This document shows, one piece after another, positions 45,636 to 55,011 of a DNA stretch of 64,000 nucleotides (its first letter is position 1; the number at the start of each line of letters is the position of its first letter). Under the pieces are notes generated by a model, which saw only the letters and a program-made list of their open reading frames with translations, was not told the origin of the DNA and searched no databases. The stretch comes from Pelotomaculum sp. UBA1371. GTDB taxonomy: Bacteria > Bacillota > Desulfotomaculia > Desulfotomaculales > Pelotomaculaceae. A program made the translations under genes and the position numbers. The DNA lies in contig DBRJ01000063.1 of assembly GCA_002305915.1 (NCBI GenBank), forward strand, positions 58,864 to 122,863, given 5' to 3'.

Positions 45636-48419
45636 TTGGACTACAGCAAGACATTAAACCTGCCTAAAACCGACTTTCCCATGCGGGGGAATCTGCCTCA
45701 GCGGGAGCCGGAGATTTTAAAATTCTGGGAAGAAATTAATATTTATGAAATGGTCCAGCAAAAAAACCGGGGACGCCGGAAGTTCATCCTGCATGACGGG
45801 CCCCCTTACGCCAACGGGCATATTCACCTGGGTCACGTTTTAAACAAGGTATTAAAGGATATTGTCATAAAGTACCACTCCATGTCCGGTTATGACGCGC
45901 CTTATGTACCGGGCTGGGATACCCACGGCCTGCCCATTGAGCAGCAGGCCATCAAAGCCTTCGGTCTGAACCGTCATCAAATCCCCCCGGTGGAATTCCG
46001 GCAAAAGTGCAAGGAATTTGCCCTGAAATACGTAGAGATCCAGCGGGAAGAATTCAAGCGCCTGGGCGTGCGGGGTGAGTGGGACAATCCTTACCTGACC
46101 CTGAAGCCCTATTTCGAGGCCCGCCAGATTGGCGCCTTCGGTGAAATGGCCAAAAAGGGCTATATTTATAAGGGTCTGAAGCCGGTCTACTGGTGTGCCT
46201 CCTGCGAAACCGCCCTGGCCGAGGCCGAAGTGGAGTACGACGATAAACGCTCGGCTTCGATTTATGTGCGTTTCCCGGTTTGCAACGGCAGGGGGGTCCT
46301 GCCTGAAAAGGATACCTATGTGGTCATCTGGACCACCACACCCTGGACGCTGCCCGCCAACCTGGCTATTTGCCTGCACCCCGACTACCGCTATGTCCTG
46401 GTCCGGACAGACCGGGAACAATATCTGGTTGCCGAAGAATTAAAAGATAGTTTTCTGGAGCTTATCGGCGCCTCCAACGCCGAAGTGACAGCAGATTTTA
46501 AAGGGTCGGAGCTGGAGCGGGTGGAATGCGGCCACCCCTTTGTAGACAGAGTTTCCCTGGTAATCCTGGGCGGGCACGTTACCCTGGAGCAGGGCACCGG
46601 TTGTGTGCACACCGCACCGGGCCACGGCATGGAGGACTTCATTGTAGGCAGGGAGTACGGTCTGCCGGTGCTCTCGCCGGTGGACGCCAGGGGGCGTTTT
46701 ACCGGGGAAGGGGGCATCTTTGCCGGCCAGTTTTACCTGGACGCCAACAAAGCAGTCCTGGAAGAACTGCAGCGCCGGGGGCATCTGCTGCATCAAGCCA
46801 CAGTCCAGCACCAGTATCCGCACTGCTGGCGCTGCAAAAAACCGGTCTTTTTCCGCGCCACGGAGCAGTGGTTTGCCTCCATTGACGGATTCCGCCAGGC
46901 GACCCTGGAGGCAATCCGCAAGGTGCGCTGGATCCCGGCCTGGGGCGAGGAGCGCATCTACAGCATGGTTGCCAACCGGGGCGACTGGTGCATTTCCCGC
47001 CAGCGCAGCTGGGGAGTGCCCATCCCTATTTTTTACTGCAAAGAGTGCGGCAAAGAGCTCATTAATGATCAAACCATCAGCCACCTCCAGGAACTGTTCC
47101 GGGAACACGGCTCCGATGTCTGGTTTGCCAGGGAGGCAGGCGAACTGCTGCCGCCCGGAATAAAATGCCCGCACTGCAGCAGCGGGGAATTCAGCAAGGA
47201 AAAAGACATCATGGACGTCTGGTTTGATTCCGGCACCAGCCACCTGGGCGTTCTGGACCAGAATCCCGACTGGCCGGATTTGCGCTGGCCTGCCGATCTG
47301 TACCTGGAGGGGAGCGATCAGCACCGCGGCTGGTTTAATTCATCCCTGTCCACTTCTGTGGCCGTAACCGGAGAGGCGCCCTACCGGGCGGTCTTAACCC
47401 ACGGTTTTGTTGTGGATGAGCAGGGCCGGAAGATGTCGAAGTCCCTGGGCAATGTGGTGGACCCCGCTAAAGTTATCCAACAAATGGGCGCGGATATTTT
47501 AAGGCTGTGGGTCAGTTCGGCCGACTACCGGGGCGACCTGGCAGCCTCCCCGGGCATCCTCAAGCAGATGACGGAGGCCTACCGGAAAATCAGGAACACC
47601 TGCCGTTTCCTGCTGGGCAACCTCTATGATTTTGACCCTGCTAAAGACGCAATCAGTTATCACGAAATGCTGGAAATCGACCGCTGGGCCCTGTTGAAGC
47701 TGCAAAAATTGATCCGGAAAGTTACCTGCGGCTACCGTGATTACGAGTTTCATGTTGTTTATCACGCTATCCACGGTTTTTGCACCGTTGATCTGAGCGC
47801 CCTTTACCTGGATATAATTAAAGACCGCCTTTACACCGCTCCGACCCGTTCTCCGGAGCGGCGGTCCGCCCAAACTGTCCTTTACCATGCTCTAAGTGCC
47901 CTGGCGCGGCTGTTGGCCCCGGTGCTGGCCTTTACCTCGGAAGAAATCTGGCGCTACATTCCCGGCGACAGGGAAGGGGCCATCAGCGTGCAGCTTACCT
48001 CCATGCCCGAAGTTGTGGAAGAGTACCTTGATGAAGAACTGGACCAGAAGTGGGAGCGCCTCCTGGAAGTACGGGGTGAAGTGACCAGGGCCCTGGAAGC
48101 CGCCCGGCGGGATAAGGTTATCGGTAACTCCCTGGAAGCCGCCGTTGAACTGTACGCCGGAGAAGACCTGTACAACTTTTTAAAGCCCATGGCTAAAGAA
48201 CTGGCCGCTATCTTTATCGTATCCGGCGCCACTCTGAAACCTCTGGAAGAGATCCCTGGAGGCGTAAGGGAATCAGAGCAACTTCCGGGGCTGGCGGTGA
48301 CCGTGCGGACCGCCGGCGGCCGTAAATGTGAACGCTGCTGGATGTACCACGAAGGCGTGGGTGCTGATTCCGGACACCCCGCCCTCTGTCCCCGCTGCGT
48401 AGGGGTTATAACACAATAA
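45636..48419 (+). CDS. ileS: isoleucyl-tRNA synthetase
   Basis: Class I synthetase of 927 residues. [14 protein letters not shown] holds the HIGH motif, RKMSKSLGN is the KMSKS loop, and a zinc-binding C-terminus (CERCWMY, later CPRC) identifies the standard bacterial form. [15 protein letters not shown] and [13 protein letters not shown] lie at the editing domain. TTG 45636 gives the family start ([20 protein letters not shown]) and has GAGGTG 9 bases upstream; the longer frame from 45510 begins inside the T-box terminator. A terminator follows. Confidence 0.98.
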   Translation: MDYSKTLNLPKTDFPMRGNLPQREPEILKFWEEINIYEMVQQKNRGRRKFILHDGPPYANGHIHLGHVLNKVLKDIVIKYHSMSGYDAPYVPGWDTHGLPIEQQAIKAFGLNRHQIPPVEFRQKCKEFALKYVEIQREEFKRLGVRGEWDNPYLTLKPYFEARQIGAFGEMAKKGYIYKGLKPVYWCASCETALAEAEVEYDDKRSASIYVRFPVCNGRGVLPEKDTYVVIWTTTPWTLPANLAICLHPDYRYVLVRTDREQYLVAEELKDSFLELIGASNAEVTADFKGSELERVECGHPFVDRVSLVILGGHVTLEQGTGCVHTAPGHGMEDFIVGREYGLPVLSPVDARGRFTGEGGIFAGQFYLDANKAVLEELQRRGHLLHQATVQHQYPHCWRCKKPVFFRATEQWFASIDGFRQATLEAIRKVRWIPAWGEERIYSMVANRGDWCISRQRSWGVPIPIFYCKECGKELINDQTISHLQELFREHGSDVWFAREAGELLPPGIKCPHCSSGEFSKEKDIMDVWFDSGTSHLGVLDQNPDWPDLRWPADLYLEGSDQHRGWFNSSLSTSVAVTGEAPYRAVLTHGFVVDEQGRKMSKSLGNVVDPAKVIQQMGADILRLWVSSADYRGDLAASPGILKQMTEAYRKIRNTCRFLLGNLYDFDPAKDAISYHEMLEIDRWALLKLQKLIRKVTCGYRDYEFHVVYHAIHGFCTVDLSALYLDIIKDRLYTAPTRSPERRSAQTVLYHALSALARLLAPVLAFTSEEIWRYIPGDREGAISVQLTSMPEVVEEYLDEELDQKWERLLEVRGEVTRALEAARRDKVIGNSLEAAVELYAGEDLYNFLKPMAKELAAIFIVSGATLKPLEEIPGGVRESEQLPGLAVTVRTAGGRKCERCWMYHEGVGADSGHPALCPRCVGVITQ

Positions 48420-48485
48420 GCCGGGGGAATTCTTTATGCTTAATTCCGGGCAGGGCTGGTTCGCCCTGTTCCAGAAATATTTCAT

Positions 48486-48510
48486 GGCGGTGTAAAAGCC
48501 GCCTTTTTTT
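48486..48510 (+). terminator. terminator after ileS
   Basis: GGCGGT (48486-48491) pairs with GCCGCC (48498-48503) with a G-T wobble and six-base loop, followed by seven T. Confidence 0.85.
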
Positions 48511-48625
48511 GTCTAAAAATTTCAAAGATCGGGGGGAAATTTGCGGGTGCGTGTCCAAACCTTTAAAGAAAAGCCAAAGGACGGCAGTCATGGATTGCTG
48601 CCCGGGCTGAAAGGTGTGAGCTGAA

Positions 48626-49024
48626 TTGAATCAGAATAAAGCCGGGGAATTCAGGGAAGAAGGCGACAGGAAGGTGTTTGAAAGTAAAAAAAAGGGGGGC
48701 GGCCTCAGCCCCGCTCACAGGTTTCTTGCCTTTATGCTCTGGCTTGGAGTGGTCTGCGGCGGATTTTTTCTGGCCAAGTATTACTTTGATCAGGCTATTC
48801 AGACTGTTCAGCAGACCAACGCTATGAATGTGCAGACCCTGGAAGCCCGTTTGGAGAGCTTGGCCGCAGATGTTGGTGAAATAAAAAAAGATCTGAATTC
48901 AGCGGGGCGCACCCTGTCCAGCTCTGACTCCATCCAGAAGGAGTTAAACAAGAAAATTGAAGAGTTGGACAGTCAGCTCAAAGAATTGGAAAAGAGTTTA
49001 AATATTTTAAGGGAGGCCCCCTGA
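48626..49024 (+). CDS. membrane-anchored coiled-coil protein of unknown function
   Basis: A 132-residue protein: charged cytoplasmic N-terminus, a membrane segment (about residues 33-51, FLAFMLWLGVVCGGFFLAKY) and a coiled coil (about 60-130) with Leu/Ile heptads. I do not recognise the family. TTG 48626 starts it. The stop overlaps the next start by one base, so the two are coupled and probably work together at the membrane, perhaps as a scaffold for the glycosidase. Confidence 0.75.
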   Translation: MNQNKAGEFREEGDRKVFESKKKGGGLSPAHRFLAFMLWLGVVCGGFFLAKYYFDQAIQTVQQTNAMNVQTLEARLESLAADVGEIKKDLNSAGRTLSSSDSIQKELNKKIEELDSQLKELEKSLNILREAP

Positions 49025-50055
49025 TGCGGCATGTCAATTTATTTCTGGTTTTTTCTCTGGCTCCTTTTATCGGCTTGTTGCTTTTTTTCACCGGCCTTCC
49101 CAAAAGCCTGCAGGCCCTGGAAATGCCGTTGAAAAGCCTGCATGAGGGCACGGGTGTAATAGAAGGCCAGTTGTTGGAGATCAGGCGGGATACGGGCATA
49201 TTGAGTGAAACTGTGCTGGAACAGGAGCGCCTTTACCAGGAACAGAGTAATATCCTGGAATCCCTTGCCGGCAAAAGCCAGGAGCACAGGCAGCTCTCGG
49301 ACGGGATCTATGAGGAGCGCATCCTGGCCATGCTGGGGCCTCCCGTGGGTACCCACAGGTCCGGGCGGGTGGAAATCAAGGTCTTTAAACTGGACGAGCT
49401 TGGCTACCGGGGGTATATTGCCAAAATTAAACTTTTTGATCCCGGGGCCTTGAAAGTTGTCCTGGCCGGGGACAAACCCGGCAATCTGGAAACAACTGCA
49501 AATGCAGTAAAGCGCACCGGGGCCATCCTGGGTATTAACGGGGGCGGTTTTTACAATGCCGGCGGCAAGTCGCTTCCCATCGGCAATACGGTAATCGACG
49601 GCAAACTGGTTGGAGGTTTTACCCCCGCAGATGATGTTTTTTTTGCCGGTACAGGAAAAAGCGGCTCCTTTATCGGCGGGGTTTTCACCAAAAAAGAAGA
49701 CCTGCTCAAACTCGATCCCTGGCAGGGTGTAAGTTTTCTGCCGGTCCTGATCAGGCAGGGGCAACCCGCATCCATTCCGGAAGAATGGAAAACCACCCGC
49801 CAGCCGCGAACCATTATCGGTGAGTACGCCAACGGGGATCTGATCCTGATTGTTGTGGACGGGCGTCAAGCAGACTGGAGCAGCGGTGTAACCCTGGAAA
49901 GGCTGCAGGTTAAACTGGCGGAGCTGGGTGTCAAAGAAGGCTACAATCTTGACGGCGGCGGCTCCAGTACCTTTATTTTCAAGGGTGAAGTCTTAAACCG
50001 CCCTTCCGACGGAAAACAGCGGCCGGTAGTTACAAATATTGTAATTATGCCCTGA
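49024..50055 (+). CDS. phosphodiester glycosidase (NAGPA/DUF2233) family protein
   Basis: A 343-residue exported protein: N-terminal membrane anchor (about residues 7-24), a coiled region (about 40-90), then the NAGPA domain with GINGGGFYNAGGKSLPIG, VDGRQADWSSGVTL and YNLDGGGSSTF, which carry the active-site residues. The family hydrolyses sugar phosphodiesters such as those on glycans and teichoic-type polymers, and a related spore-former protein (YngK/PgdS-type neighbourhoods) acts at the cell surface. The substrate here is unknown. A strong terminator follows. Confidence 0.88.
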   Translation: MRHVNLFLVFSLAPFIGLLLFFTGLPKSLQALEMPLKSLHEGTGVIEGQLLEIRRDTGILSETVLEQERLYQEQSNILESLAGKSQEHRQLSDGIYEERILAMLGPPVGTHRSGRVEIKVFKLDELGYRGYIAKIKLFDPGALKVVLAGDKPGNLETTANAVKRTGAILGINGGGFYNAGGKSLPIGNTVIDGKLVGGFTPADDVFFAGTGKSGSFIGGVFTKKEDLLKLDPWQGVSFLPVLIRQGQPASIPEEWKTTRQPRTIIGEYANGDLILIVVDGRQADWSSGVTLERLQVKLAELGVKEGYNLDGGGSSTFIFKGEVLNRPSDGKQRPVVTNIVIMP

Positions 50056-50129
50056 CCTTAAAGCGGTCAAAAACATTGTGTGCTGCTCCACCGGCCCGGT
50101 TAATGCTAAAAAGATTGTTCCCAAGACAA

Positions 50130-50161
50130 GAAACCTTCCTCATAGAATTGAGGAAGGTTTC
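50130..50161 (+). terminator. strong terminator after the glycosidase gene
   Basis: GAAACCTTCCTCA (50130-50142) pairs over 13 bases with TGAGGAAGGTTTC (50149-50161) around a six-base loop. The T-rich end lies partly in the stem. Confidence 0.8.
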
Positions 50162-50172
50162 TATGTTAAGAG

Positions 50173-50576
50173 CCCGTAATGACCTACGCTCCAGCCATTA
50201 CGCATACCTTCGCAGCCCATGACAATCTTTCGACTGCCATGAACCATTACGGCACCCGTAATGACCTTTGCTCGACTATCATGGATATCTAGGGAGCCTA
50301 TAACAATCTTTCGACTGCTATAGACCCCAGGCTTAAAAGTAGAGTCATAGCATCCGAAACCCATGATAGTCTTAGCTCGACCAATGGACATCCCTTGTGA
50401 CCCTGCAGCAATCGTTCGGACTGCTGCAAAGCCTGCCGGAACACCCATCAGTCTGCCCTCCGGCCAATACCGAACCATTTTGACCCGGTATTGACCTTTG
50501 GCCGACTATTACAGAGCCTTGTTGACCCTGTAACAGTCTTGGCTCGGCCATTACGAACCCTTGTGATAGTATTGTG
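50173..50576 (+). repeat. array of nine ~41-bp hairpin-forming repeats
   Basis: Units start with CCC (CC in the fourth) at 50173, 50216, 50255, 50297, 50360, 50401, 50444, 50484 and 50526; spacings are 43, 39, 42, 63, 41, 43, 40 and 42. Each has a core like ACAATCTTTCGACTG or ACAGTCTTGGCTCGGC flanked by short arms that pair with each other, then a linker often like CCCTTGTGA. The arms differ between units but remain complementary: CGTAATG/CATTACG, CTATA/TATAG, CCAT/ATGG, GCAGCA/TGCTGC. This is not CRISPR: the repeats are degenerate and there are no unique spacers. Function unknown. Confidence 0.85.
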
Positions 50577-50860
50577 CCCAAAAGAGCAGGCTTTATTAAC
50601 AAATTTACATGGTAATTTTATACAATTTTTTTGCTTTTTTCTCCAATGATTCTAGTAAAATAATAGTCCTTTCCAAAAAAATCCTGGTCTTTTTGATTGG
50701 AGGATTTGGCAGGAACCTTTTCGGACAGACTTAAAGCAGGTTAATATTTTTAAAGATTAGCCTCCTGTTCGTAACAGAGTGTAGAATTATTCGCCTTACT
50801 TTCATTTAATTATGCTGCAAGGGGAATCAATTATGGTAAAATTAGTAACGGTGATGGGAA

Positions 50861-51316
50861 ATGTTCTTTTTAATTATTGCAATTGTCTTATTGCTTGATC
50901 AGGGCTCCAAGGCGGCTGTGCAGATGTGGATGTATCAGGGCGAATCCATACCCATTATCAAGCAGGTTTTTCACCTCACCTACATCCTTAATCCGGGGGC
51001 GGCCTTCGGCTTCCTGGCCCACCAGACGAACCTCTTCATTATCGTTACGGTGGGCCTGGTCCTGGGGGTGCTGCTGTTTTACCGGAGCCTGCCCCTGGAG
51101 AGGGTTTTCATGCGCTACGGCCTGGCCCTGGTTGTGGGGGGGGCTCTGGGCAACCTGGTGGACCGCCTGCGTTTCGGCAAGGTCGTTGATTTTCTGGATT
51201 TTCGGGTGTGGCCGGTCTTTAACCTGGCTGATTCGGCCATTGTGATCGGCGTCTGCCTGTTGACTCTGGATTTTTTAAAGGATTCGGTTCAAAAACAGGA
51301 TAAGGAAAGTGAGTAA
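50861..51316 (+). CDS. lspA: lipoprotein signal peptidase LspA
   Basis: Membrane aspartic protease (four helices) that removes the signal peptide of diacylglyceryl-modified prolipoproteins. LLDQGSKAAV, NPGAAFGFL, the first active Asp in GALGNLVDRLRFG and the second in FNLADSAIVIG are present. Length is 151. It acts on proteins like the lipoprotein at 54.0 kb. Start ATG 50861; rluD follows after 2 bases, the usual pairing. Confidence 0.97.
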   Translation: MFFLIIAIVLLLDQGSKAAVQMWMYQGESIPIIKQVFHLTYILNPGAAFGFLAHQTNLFIIVTVGLVLGVLLFYRSLPLERVFMRYGLALVVGGALGNLVDRLRFGKVVDFLDFRVWPVFNLADSAIVIGVCLLTLDFLKDSVQKQDKESE

Positions 51317-51318
51317 CA

Positions 51319-52257
51319 GTGCCGGAAGTTTATCCCTTTGAAGTGGCCGAGGATGATGCCGGGAAGAGGCTGGATGTTTTTCTCTCTGAGGAAATTGAGG
51401 AGTTTACCCGTTCTTTCATCCAGAAACTAATTGCTGGTGGACTGGCATCCGTCAACCGGGCGCCGGCCCGGGCCAGTTACAGGGTCAAGCCCCGGGATCT
51501 GGTAGAACTGCAGGTGCCTGAGCCGGAGGGACTGAAATTGGAGGGCGAACCCATACCCCTGGATGTTTATTATGAAGACAGCGATGTCATTGTAGTGAAC
51601 AAGCCCCGGGGCATGGTGGTCCATCCTGCGGAAGGCAATTATTCCGGCACGCTGGTTCACGCCCTGCTGGCTCACTGCAAAGATCTATCGGGGATCAACG
51701 GAATAACACGCCCGGGGATCGTACACCGGCTGGATAAAGATACCTCCGGCCTGATTGTGGCAGCCAAAAACGATTTTGCCCACCTGGACCTGGCCCGGCA
51801 ATTTAAGGACAGGCTCATTACCCGGCGTTATTTGGCCCTGGTGCATGGCCGGGTCAAGGAGCAGAGCGGCGCCGTGGATGCCCCCATTGGGAGAGACCCG
51901 CGGGACAGGCAAAAAATGGCAGTTGTAATGAAAAACGGAAAGCACGCCGTAACAGGGTACCGCGTGCTCCGCCGTTTTCAGGACTATACCTGGCTGGAGT
52001 TAAAACTTGAAACCGGCCGTACTCATCAGATTAGAGTGCATCTGTCTTTTATCGGTCATCCCCTGGTGGGCGACCAGAAGTACGGTCCCGCACGGTCCCA
52101 TTTCAATTTAAACGGACAATTCCTGCACGCGGCGGTGCTGGGTTTCAGCCATCCCCGGAAGGGAACCCGGATTGAACTTGAGGCGCCCCTGCCCGGGGAA
52201 CTGGCCGCTGTTTTACAGAAATTAACGCCTGAAGATACGGAGCCCCCGGGTGAATAG
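51319..52257 (+). CDS. rluD: RluA-family 23S rRNA pseudouridine synthase (RluD type)
   Basis: Isomerises uridine to pseudouridine in 23S rRNA (helix 69 in E. coli RluD). An N-terminal S4 domain (about residues 14-75) precedes the catalytic domain with HRLDKDTSGL containing the active Asp, and LETGRTHQIRVHL. Length is 312. GTG 51319 follows lspA directly. The final 36 bases overlap the end of the opposing DUF441 gene. Confidence 0.95.
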   Translation: MPEVYPFEVAEDDAGKRLDVFLSEEIEEFTRSFIQKLIAGGLASVNRAPARASYRVKPRDLVELQVPEPEGLKLEGEPIPLDVYYEDSDVIVVNKPRGMVVHPAEGNYSGTLVHALLAHCKDLSGINGITRPGIVHRLDKDTSGLIVAAKNDFAHLDLARQFKDRLITRRYLALVHGRVKEQSGAVDAPIGRDPRDRQKMAVVMKNGKHAVTGYRVLRRFQDYTWLELKLETGRTHQIRVHLSFIGHPLVGDQKYGPARSHFNLNGQFLHAAVLGFSHPRKGTRIELEAPLPGELAAVLQKLTPEDTEPPGE

Positions 52258-52677
52258 AGCTGCAACAGCCGCTGCCATCAGGGGACCCACGGGCACGCCG
52301 TGTAAAAAGACGATGCCCAGAATCGAGCCGATAACCAGCCCAAAGACGATCTCCGGATCTATTTTTAATAGTTTCAAACCTTGAGTGTTGAGACAGGTAG
52401 CCAGGGCTCCCCCGGCGATAGAAAGAATACCGGGAAGCGAAGTCAGGTTGTAGATGATGTCCTGTTCGGTTATTTTGCCGTTGGCCAGGGGTACCAGGAT
52501 GGAAAGCATCAGGAAAAGAATACCCATTTCCAACCCGCGCCGTTCCAGGAGAGAGAAGACAAATTTAAGGTTGGTAAATTTAGCGATTAACAACAGGCAG
52601 GCTGCCGTAGCTATGAGGTTGGAGCGGGCCATAATTCCAATGAGCAGCAGTGCCACCAGCATATTAACCCCGGACAT
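52222..52677 (-). CDS. DUF441 family membrane protein
   Basis: A 151-residue minus-strand protein with about four membrane segments, of the DUF441 (YtwI/YeaL) family: GLEMGILFLMLSILVPLA, PLANGKI and VGPLMAAAVAALF are typical. Function unknown. Its 3' end overlaps that of rluD by 36 bases, tail to tail. It lies 170 bases downstream of comA on the same strand. Confidence 0.88.
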   Translation of the reverse strand: MSGVNMLVALLLIGIMARSNLIATAACLLLIAKFTNLKFVFSLLERRGLEMGILFLMLSILVPLANGKITEQDIIYNLTSLPGILSIAGGALATCLNTQGLKLLKIDPEIVFGLVIGSILGIVFLHGVPVGPLMAAAVAALFTRGLRIFRR

Positions 52678-52847
52678 AATTTTCCCTCTTCTTTCCAGTG
52701 CTGTGCTAATAAATATGCGAAAACCCGCCGGTTATATTACCAAAAGCCTGCCGGGCGGCGCATGAGGTTGACAGAGCTTTTTTTTAGAATGTCCGGGCCA
52801 AACTTATTCCGGGCACGCCAGCTTCAAAAATGGCCGGACAGGGCAGC

Positions 52848-53663
52848 TCAGCTGCTGCTTTGACTTTTATAGACAGGGTACAGGGTGTCTCCCCTCAGAC
52901 CCACCCGCAGGGCTTCCAGGGCCAGGACCTCCGGGGGTGGAATGTTTCCAAGATTGACGTTTGGTCCAAAACTCAAAATTAACTCCTGCTGCTGGTTCTT
53001 CAGGGGCGCCTCCCAGAGCAGCCGGCTGCAATCCACGGCCTCCAGCAACTCCTCCATTTCATTTTGAATGAATTTGCCCTCGCTGTCATAAATCCCGGCA
53101 TTTTTTCCGGATTCCCTGCCCTCCACGATCACCTGGCAGGCGCCCTGAGCCAGGTCTTGCTTGATCTGTTCAATATAGCCGGCAACAGATACTTTGTTAC
53201 CGGGTATCTTTTTGCCTACCTCGGTCAGGACCTTCAGGCCAAGATTCCGTGCCTCTGAGATGGCGCTTGCTCTCACCTCTGGGGACATCTCAATGGTGCC
53301 GTCGGAAACTTCAATGGCGGTGAAGCCAATCCGCCCGGCAGTGCGGATGTATTCCAAAAGCTTGTTCTGGAGCACGGCAATCTCCAGAAATGTTCCCCCC
53401 GGGTAGATATCCACTCCAAAGCTTTTGGTCAGGCTGATTTTTTCCTCCAACAAAGTACCGCTGTAAAGTGCCGGAGTGCCGAAGCCCAGCTTGATGAAAT
53501 CAATGTAATCCCCGGCCGTCATCAACAGATCCTTCAGTCCTCCCAGGCCCAGTCCCTTGTCGATAACCATGGTCAGACCCTGCTGCCTGGGTTTTTGGCT
53601 GCGTCCCTGGAGGGGGAAGCGCAGCATCTCCAGCCAAATATTGGTATTAACTTGTCCACTCAT
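52848..53663 (-). CDS. comA: phosphosulfolactate synthase
   Basis: TIM-barrel enzyme that adds sulfite to phosphoenolpyruvate to make phosphosulfolactate, the first step to coenzyme M in archaea and to sulfolactate in Bacillus spores (YitD). Motifs are GLTMVIDKGLGLGGLKDLL, DFIKLGFGT, YPGGTFLEIA, EVSDGTIEMS and IVEGRESGKNAGIYD. Length is 271. ATG 53663 has AAAGGAGTG upstream; an in-frame start 51 bases earlier is less likely. No comB or comC is adjacent, so the product is open, with spore sulfolactate being plausible. Confidence 0.93.
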   Translation of the reverse strand: MSGQVNTNIWLEMLRFPLQGRSQKPRQQGLTMVIDKGLGLGGLKDLLMTAGDYIDFIKLGFGTPALYSGTLLEEKISLTKSFGVDIYPGGTFLEIAVLQNKLLEYIRTAGRIGFTAIEVSDGTIEMSPEVRASAISEARNLGLKVLTEVGKKIPGNKVSVAGYIEQIKQDLAQGACQVIVEGRESGKNAGIYDSEGKFIQNEMEELLEAVDCSRLLWEAPLKNQQQELILSFGPNVNLGNIPPPEVLALEALRVGLRGDTLYPVYKSQSSS

Positions 53664-54043
53664 AATAACACTCCTTTCCCGGTTGCTCCACCATTTAAGG
53701 TGAATGATCCGCACCTCCGTCTCTTGTAGATTTCCGGGAAAAGGCGGACTTCATTTTAAGGTATTCAGTTGCGAACAAAAGGTTGCCGGCGGTAACACCC
53801 GCTTTCTCCTCAATAGCATGCTTTAACCGGGGGGATGATTGAAGTAAAAAGAAAAGCCCTGCGTTTTAAATTGCTTTTTCCCGGGCCGTGGAAAATTAAT
53901 TCTCCATCCGGGGGAGCAGAGTTAATTACTCCGCCTCAGGACTAAAAGGAAATAAAGATAATAATTGCAAAGAGAATAATTATAAAGGAATTACAATCAT
54001 TCCGGGCGAATTTGTTTTTAATTAAAGTCAGGGGGGATGGATG
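53664..54043 (+). other. divergent intergenic region between comA and the lipoprotein gene
   Basis: About 380 bases, no gene seen. It must contain the start signals of both genes, but I find no pair of boxes I trust. A GC-rich inverted repeat (CCCGG 53880-53884, CCGGG 53908-53912) and an A-rich stretch (53941-54000) precede the lipoprotein gene. Confidence 0.4.
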
Positions 54044-54778
54044 ATGAGAAAATCTGTGTTGGTTTTTGTGGTCCTTTTACTTTTTATGAGCAGTTTTGTT
54101 CTTGCCGGGTGCGGCGGCCAGAAGGATACCGGCAGTCCGCCTGCTGGAGAGACACAGCAGACAGGTACGGAAACCGCCACGCAGGACGGTGCCGACTCCG
54201 TTGCAGATCTTTTGGGGAAAGGTAAAAATGTCGAGGGGATGTCTTACGATTACACTATGACGTCAGGGGACATCTCAATAAACGGTAAGGTCTGGATGCA
54301 GGGTGAGAAGATCAAAGCCGAAGCTGTGATGCAGGGTCAAAAGGTGATCACCATTGTTGACGGAGATGCTGCCTATACTTATCATCCGGATGAAAACACC
54401 GCCTTCATGATGGATCTGGATCAGGCCGGGCAGACGGAAACACCTTCCGATTTTATTGAAGATGTAGATACCAGGCCCGACCAGTATAAAATTGTCGATA
54501 GTGTCGTTTATGATGGTGTGAAGTGCAAAATTGTTGAGGTCACCGGCGCGGACGGGCAGGAACAGGTCAAGATGTGGGTGCGCGAGGACTACGGGATCCC
54601 TGTCCGCGTGGAGACCTCCGTTCCTGATGGAGAAAAAATGGTTCTTGAATATAAGAACTTAAAGCTGGGACCCCAGCCTTCCGGGACCTTCGAGCTTCCG
54701 GCAGGCGTCGAGGTCATGGATATGAGTGAAATGCTCAAACAAATCCCCCAGGCAGGGCAGCTACCGGGCGGCAATTGA
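54044..54778 (+). CDS. secreted lipoprotein, LolA-like fold suspected
   Basis: A 244-residue protein with signal peptide and lipobox VLAGC (Cys23), followed by a Thr/Gln-rich linker and a domain with alternating beta segments (VEGMSYDYTMTSGDI, INGKVWMQGEKIKAEAVMQG, AYTYHPDENTAFMMDL, later VRVETSVPDGEKMVLEYKNL). The pattern resembles LolA/LppX-like lipid or sensor domains of Gram-positive outer-leaflet lipoproteins, but I cannot name the family. It would be processed by LspA. Confidence 0.8.
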   Translation: MRKSVLVFVVLLLFMSSFVLAGCGGQKDTGSPPAGETQQTGTETATQDGADSVADLLGKGKNVEGMSYDYTMTSGDISINGKVWMQGEKIKAEAVMQGQKVITIVDGDAAYTYHPDENTAFMMDLDQAGQTETPSDFIEDVDTRPDQYKIVDSVVYDGVKCKIVEVTGADGQEQVKMWVREDYGIPVRVETSVPDGEKMVLEYKNLKLGPQPSGTFELPAGVEVMDMSEMLKQIPQAGQLPGGN

Positions 54779-54904
54779 CAGGATTAATCCTGATCAAAAT
54801 GACTCTAAGTTTTTCGGTCCTTTGGGTGGCGCAGCTACAGCGGCATGTAGTCTGTGATAATTTTTTAAAATGAACAGGAAACCTATATTGTTACGATGTA
54901 AGTC

Positions 54905-54931
54905 AAAAAAAGAGCCTACGGGCTCTTTTTT
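54905..54931 (+). terminator. bidirectional terminator after the lipoprotein gene
   Basis: A run of A, AGAGCC, loop TACG, GGCTCT and a run of T: the stem extends into A/T pairs and works on either strand. Confidence 0.9.
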
Positions 54932-55011
54932 CCGGAGCCGGGGCAGGGTAGTCATTTCTCTTCGTTTCCAGGCATATGAGTTTTAAAGAGTCTGGTTGGG
55001 AGGAGAAAATT

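Larger units (their letters stand above)
50056..50860 (+). other. long intergenic region with terminator and repeat array
   Basis: About 800 bases without a recognised gene. It holds the terminator at 50130-50161, the nine-unit hairpin array at 50173-50576 and then about 280 bases of AT-rich sequence before lspA. Minus-strand open frames across the array (105 and 76 codons) follow from the repeats and have no family. Confidence 0.6.

Noticed and set aside
50173..50576. CRISPR array
   Set aside because: Units are degenerate, internal arms vary, linkers are similar and not unique, and no cas gene is near.
50161..50602. Two minus-strand open frames (105 and 76 codons) with repeating SRKIV-x-G text
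   Set aside because: They arise from the hairpin array. Unit spacing (39-43 bases, one of 63) is mostly not a multiple of three, so the frame is not kept between units, and neither has a family or a sound ribosome site.
52790..52840. Terminator between comA and the DUF441 gene
   Set aside because: TGTCCGG/CCGGACA can pair, but the loop is 37 bases and no T-run follows on the minus strand.
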